Source: Ptiloglossa arizonensis (Eukaryota; Arthropoda; Insecta; Hymenoptera; Colletidae). Taken from it: a stretch of 64,000 nt of DNA. The notes beneath the pieces were generated by a model. The model was not told the origin of the DNA, searched no databases, and saw only the letters and a program-made list of their open reading frames with translations. The stretch spans positions 10,311,557 through 10,375,556 of the forward strand of contig NC_135051.1 of assembly GCF_051014685.1 (NCBI RefSeq), written 5' to 3'. Positions 61,261 through 64,000 of the stretch are shown in pieces. The translations under genes and the position numbers were made by a program. Every line of letters starts with the position of its first letter. Positions within the stretch are counted from its first letter, which is position 1.

Positions 61261-64000
61261 GTAAGCTCTTTTTTTCTCTCCTTTAACAAGGTTCGTTTGT
61301 TTCATACCCAAGCGTGGACGGGTAGTTTCCCTTTCAAACCGTCCGTCGTCGTTACGTACGCGCACAATCCTCCCCGGACGCGTTTCGAGCGCGTGGCGAA
61401 AGAGCCCCACGTCTTTATGTATTTAAAACGCTTCGCGAGGAGACACTCGGAGACGAGTGCACGCGGCCTCACGGACAGTTACCGTCTGATTACAGAGGAT
61501 CTTTAGATATTCCGGCCGCGCTTTTCTTTCGTTTTAAATTTAAATTCGTCCGGGTGTATACGTGATCGTACACGAGGAACCCGTATCCAGGTGGTTCGAA
61601 GGGAGAGAAGAAGGAACGTGAGCTGAAATATTCAGGTCCGATCGGTTGGTTTCTCCATCGAGAAATCACGTGGTGGCTACGTACACCGAGGAGGTCCTTT
61701 TGATGTCTCCCTCTTCGGATTCGTTAATCTTCCCCTGGAACGCGGTTTCTATCCCCCGCTCTCCGCACCCGAAGAAGAGACGAATTTTACAGGTTTGTAA
61801 ATAAGCTCGAATTTCCGGGAATCGAAGGAAAAAAGTTCCCCTCAAACGTTTCGCGTCTCGCTCTCGGAAGCCTGTCCGCTTTTGGGAACGTATTTTCGCG
61901 CGGTATATCGAACCTCGAAGGTGCTTTCCGACGGAAGAAGGGGAGATCCATGAAAATCGAGTTGGGATCAGCGAACAGGTTCAACGTCACTTGCACAGGC
62001 CGGAGTGTCGTATTCCAGGTTCTCCGAGCAGCCACGAAACCTACGCGAACACCTAGATCCTACGAAAACCTACGTCCTACAGAGAGATAAAAAATATCTT
62101 CTCGCAATGCATCCGGGAAGACTCTTGTCGAAGATCTCGGCATTCCATTGATCGCAAAGGTTATATCATAGTAAACTAATAGCTCGCACCGATCCACTTG
62201 TGCAACCACTTGTCCATCAACGGGACAATTGAAGATTCAAAGGACTCGTGCCAATCGACCTCGCACAAGGCAAAAGAGGTCTCTCGGTTAAAAGAGTGAT
62301 CGTGTCGCTGACATAGACATCGCTAGCTCCCGTGTCAACGTGGTAGCTCGTAGAATGCCGATTCTGGTCGCTGTTACGAATGTAAAAATAAAATACATCA
62401 TCATCGTCGTCGTCGTCTGACTCGAATCGATCGAACGGCTCGAGAGTTAGGGACTCGTCGAGGTGTCTCGTAGCCGGTTCCGTCGTCATTGTCTCCTTAA
62501 GGGAGAAACTTGGCGAGTCGTGGATAACTAGAGAAAGTTAACGAAACAACGTTGCGCCTCGATTTAAGACCCGAGAACGCGAGAAGTCACCCAACACCAA
62601 GGATCGATCGAGGCACGCCGATGGCAATTTCAAAGCTTTCCTCGAAGCTGTTCAACGTCGGGCACGCGACTCCTTGAACCGAAGGGAAACATCGACGCCC
62701 GTTGGTCCGTAACCGTGATAAAACGAAACTTGGTCGCAGAAAAGAATGGCACGGAAACCAGTGGTCGCGAACCAACCGCTAAGTGGTTCATGGCGATACA
62801 CCGGCGACCCGTATTCGCGGAGGGAAAATCTCGTCCTTAACCTAGCTAGTTAATTCAGCGCCTTCACCTTTGCGCGATGTTATCGGCTTCCTCGCCGACT
62901 GGCAAAACAGGGGATTCGTGTTTAAAACGGATCCAAGACGACTCCAAGGTACATCGACCTTGAATCATATTTGCCGAAGATTGTACCGTAGGGTTAATTT
63001 TTCTTTTCGTCGAGCTATCGATTCGAGCGCAAACACGGAGTGGAAAGTTTGATTCTCCTTCTCTCGCGAGATTACCCTTATCCTCGTGGACCTGAGTCGC
63101 AAGACCTTCGCGAAGCTCCGCGGGCTGCTCCGAGGAATCGAAATTGGAGAGAACGGGGAGAGAAGGGAGGATGCGTTCGATGCATCGTAAAAATCTAAAA
63201 ATATGCTTGCTCGTGTATACTAACGTCTCGCGGTTCGCTCGCTAGCTGGTGGGCTGCAGCGTCGCGCGACTGGCCGGTTGCACTTAATTATCCGGAAAAT
63301 TTGCGCGACGACCCTCGGTTCCTCGTACGTGATCTCAAAGACGTCAGATTTTCGTCGGTCCGATTTTCCTACGATTTCATTTTTCATCGGAGGAGACTCG
63401 CGGTTCCGCACTCGGGGATCACGTTTACAGCCTCTGGGTAAAATTCACAAGGGATGGGGCGAGTTGCGGGAGAGTCTGCAGTGTTTCGCGTCCTTTGTCC
63501 AAATGGTACCGTCCCCGTGATCGAAAATACCCTAGATTTTCCGATGAAAATCGAAACGTGCTTTTCGCGACCGAGGAACTCGAAGTGCCGAGCGCCGGTC
63601 TCCCTTAGGCTAACGAAACTTTTCGATTTGTAACACACTGGTCCCCGAAATAGCGTCGACGGTAACAACGCGCGAATTGTGTAATTCCATCGCGCAGGAA
63701 CGAGAGACGGAAGAAGGTAAAGTATTTTCAAATCTCCTCGGGGAATTTGCGCGGAGGGGTCGAGGAGACGAGTTATTTGCGCGCAGTCTCGTTAGAAAAG
63801 CAAAGAAACGCCCACTTGAAAAGAGAAAACGTTTCTCGTTCGGCTCCGGGTTTCTATACACTGTAACCCCCGACGCCATCGTTCCTTAATTACAGGAATT
63901 GAACGAAAGCTTCCGTTGGAAATTGCGTTACTCAAAATATTACGTGTCCGTCCCAGATCGGGCGACACGCTTTCACGGAGGGGTTGCGGGGATGTGGGAA
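61261..64000. other. Noncoding stretch to the window end
   Basis: No supported gene. A GAT/ATC microsatellite at about 62398-62416 explains an Asp-rich frame on the minus strand. The last ~108 bases after an acceptor-like TTAATTACAG at 63892 stay open in one frame, but nothing in it is recognisable. Confidence 0.35.

Noticed and set aside
62217..62489. Asp-rich 90-residue minus-strand frame
   Set aside because: The Asp run is a translated trinucleotide microsatellite and the rest has no similarity that I recognise.
63893..64000. Open frame after an acceptor-like site at the window end
   Set aside because: Only about 36 codons are visible, with no recognisable sequence; it cannot be told from chance.

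Overview
This is a eukaryotic, insect-type window, most likely hymenopteran (bee, wasp or ant). The genes are interrupted by short GT-AG introns. The first ~18 kb is very AT-rich and the rest is CpG-rich with many simple repeats. The encoded proteins (half pint, Slik, an insect-type FMO, digestive-type trypsins) are insect orthologues. No prokaryotic, viral or CRISPR feature was seen. The species cannot be fixed from the sequence alone.

Layout. (1) 1-1181 (+): 3' part of a gene whose product resembles the kinetochore protein CENP-N. (2) 2657-10089 (+): the splicing factor half pint/PUF60, with a pair of duplicated exons that must be used one at a time. (3) 11155-11595 (-): NDUFAF2/mimitin, a complex I assembly factor, convergent with half pint. 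(4) ~12.96-24.4 kb (+): the Ste20-like kinase Slik, with a noncoding first exon, an intact kinase domain, a long linker, a large coiled coil, and two alternative homologous 3' terminal exons. (5) 29904-31569 (+): a flavin-containing monooxygenase, tail to tail with (6) 31677-32870 (-), a six-exon trypsin. (7) 42271-43478 (-) and (8) 45962-47448 (-): two further trypsins, each with two exons and a TATA box. (9) From ~33.9 kb to the end the + strand holds a candidate core promoter (initiator plus DPE), an ATG-free leader exon, and a candidate noncoding exon at 61074-61260. These may belong to a long + strand gene that continues past the window and contains the two trypsins in an intron. No further protein-coding gene could be supported in 47.5-64 kb.

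How the genes relate. The housekeeping genes (CENP-N-like, half pint, NDUFAF2, Slik) are unrelated neighbours. The three trypsins are secreted proteases with complete catalytic triads. Trypsins 2 and 3 share one architecture, with a phase-1 intron at the end of the signal peptide, and look like a tandem pair. Trypsin 1 is an older, intron-rich relative. The most interesting content is regulatory: exon duplication in half pint and Slik that is policed by reading frame, a frame-breaking exon just after the Slik kinase domain, a small mariner-like MITE with a remnant reduced to its ends, and a compact homeodomain/TEAD-like element near 52.05 kb.
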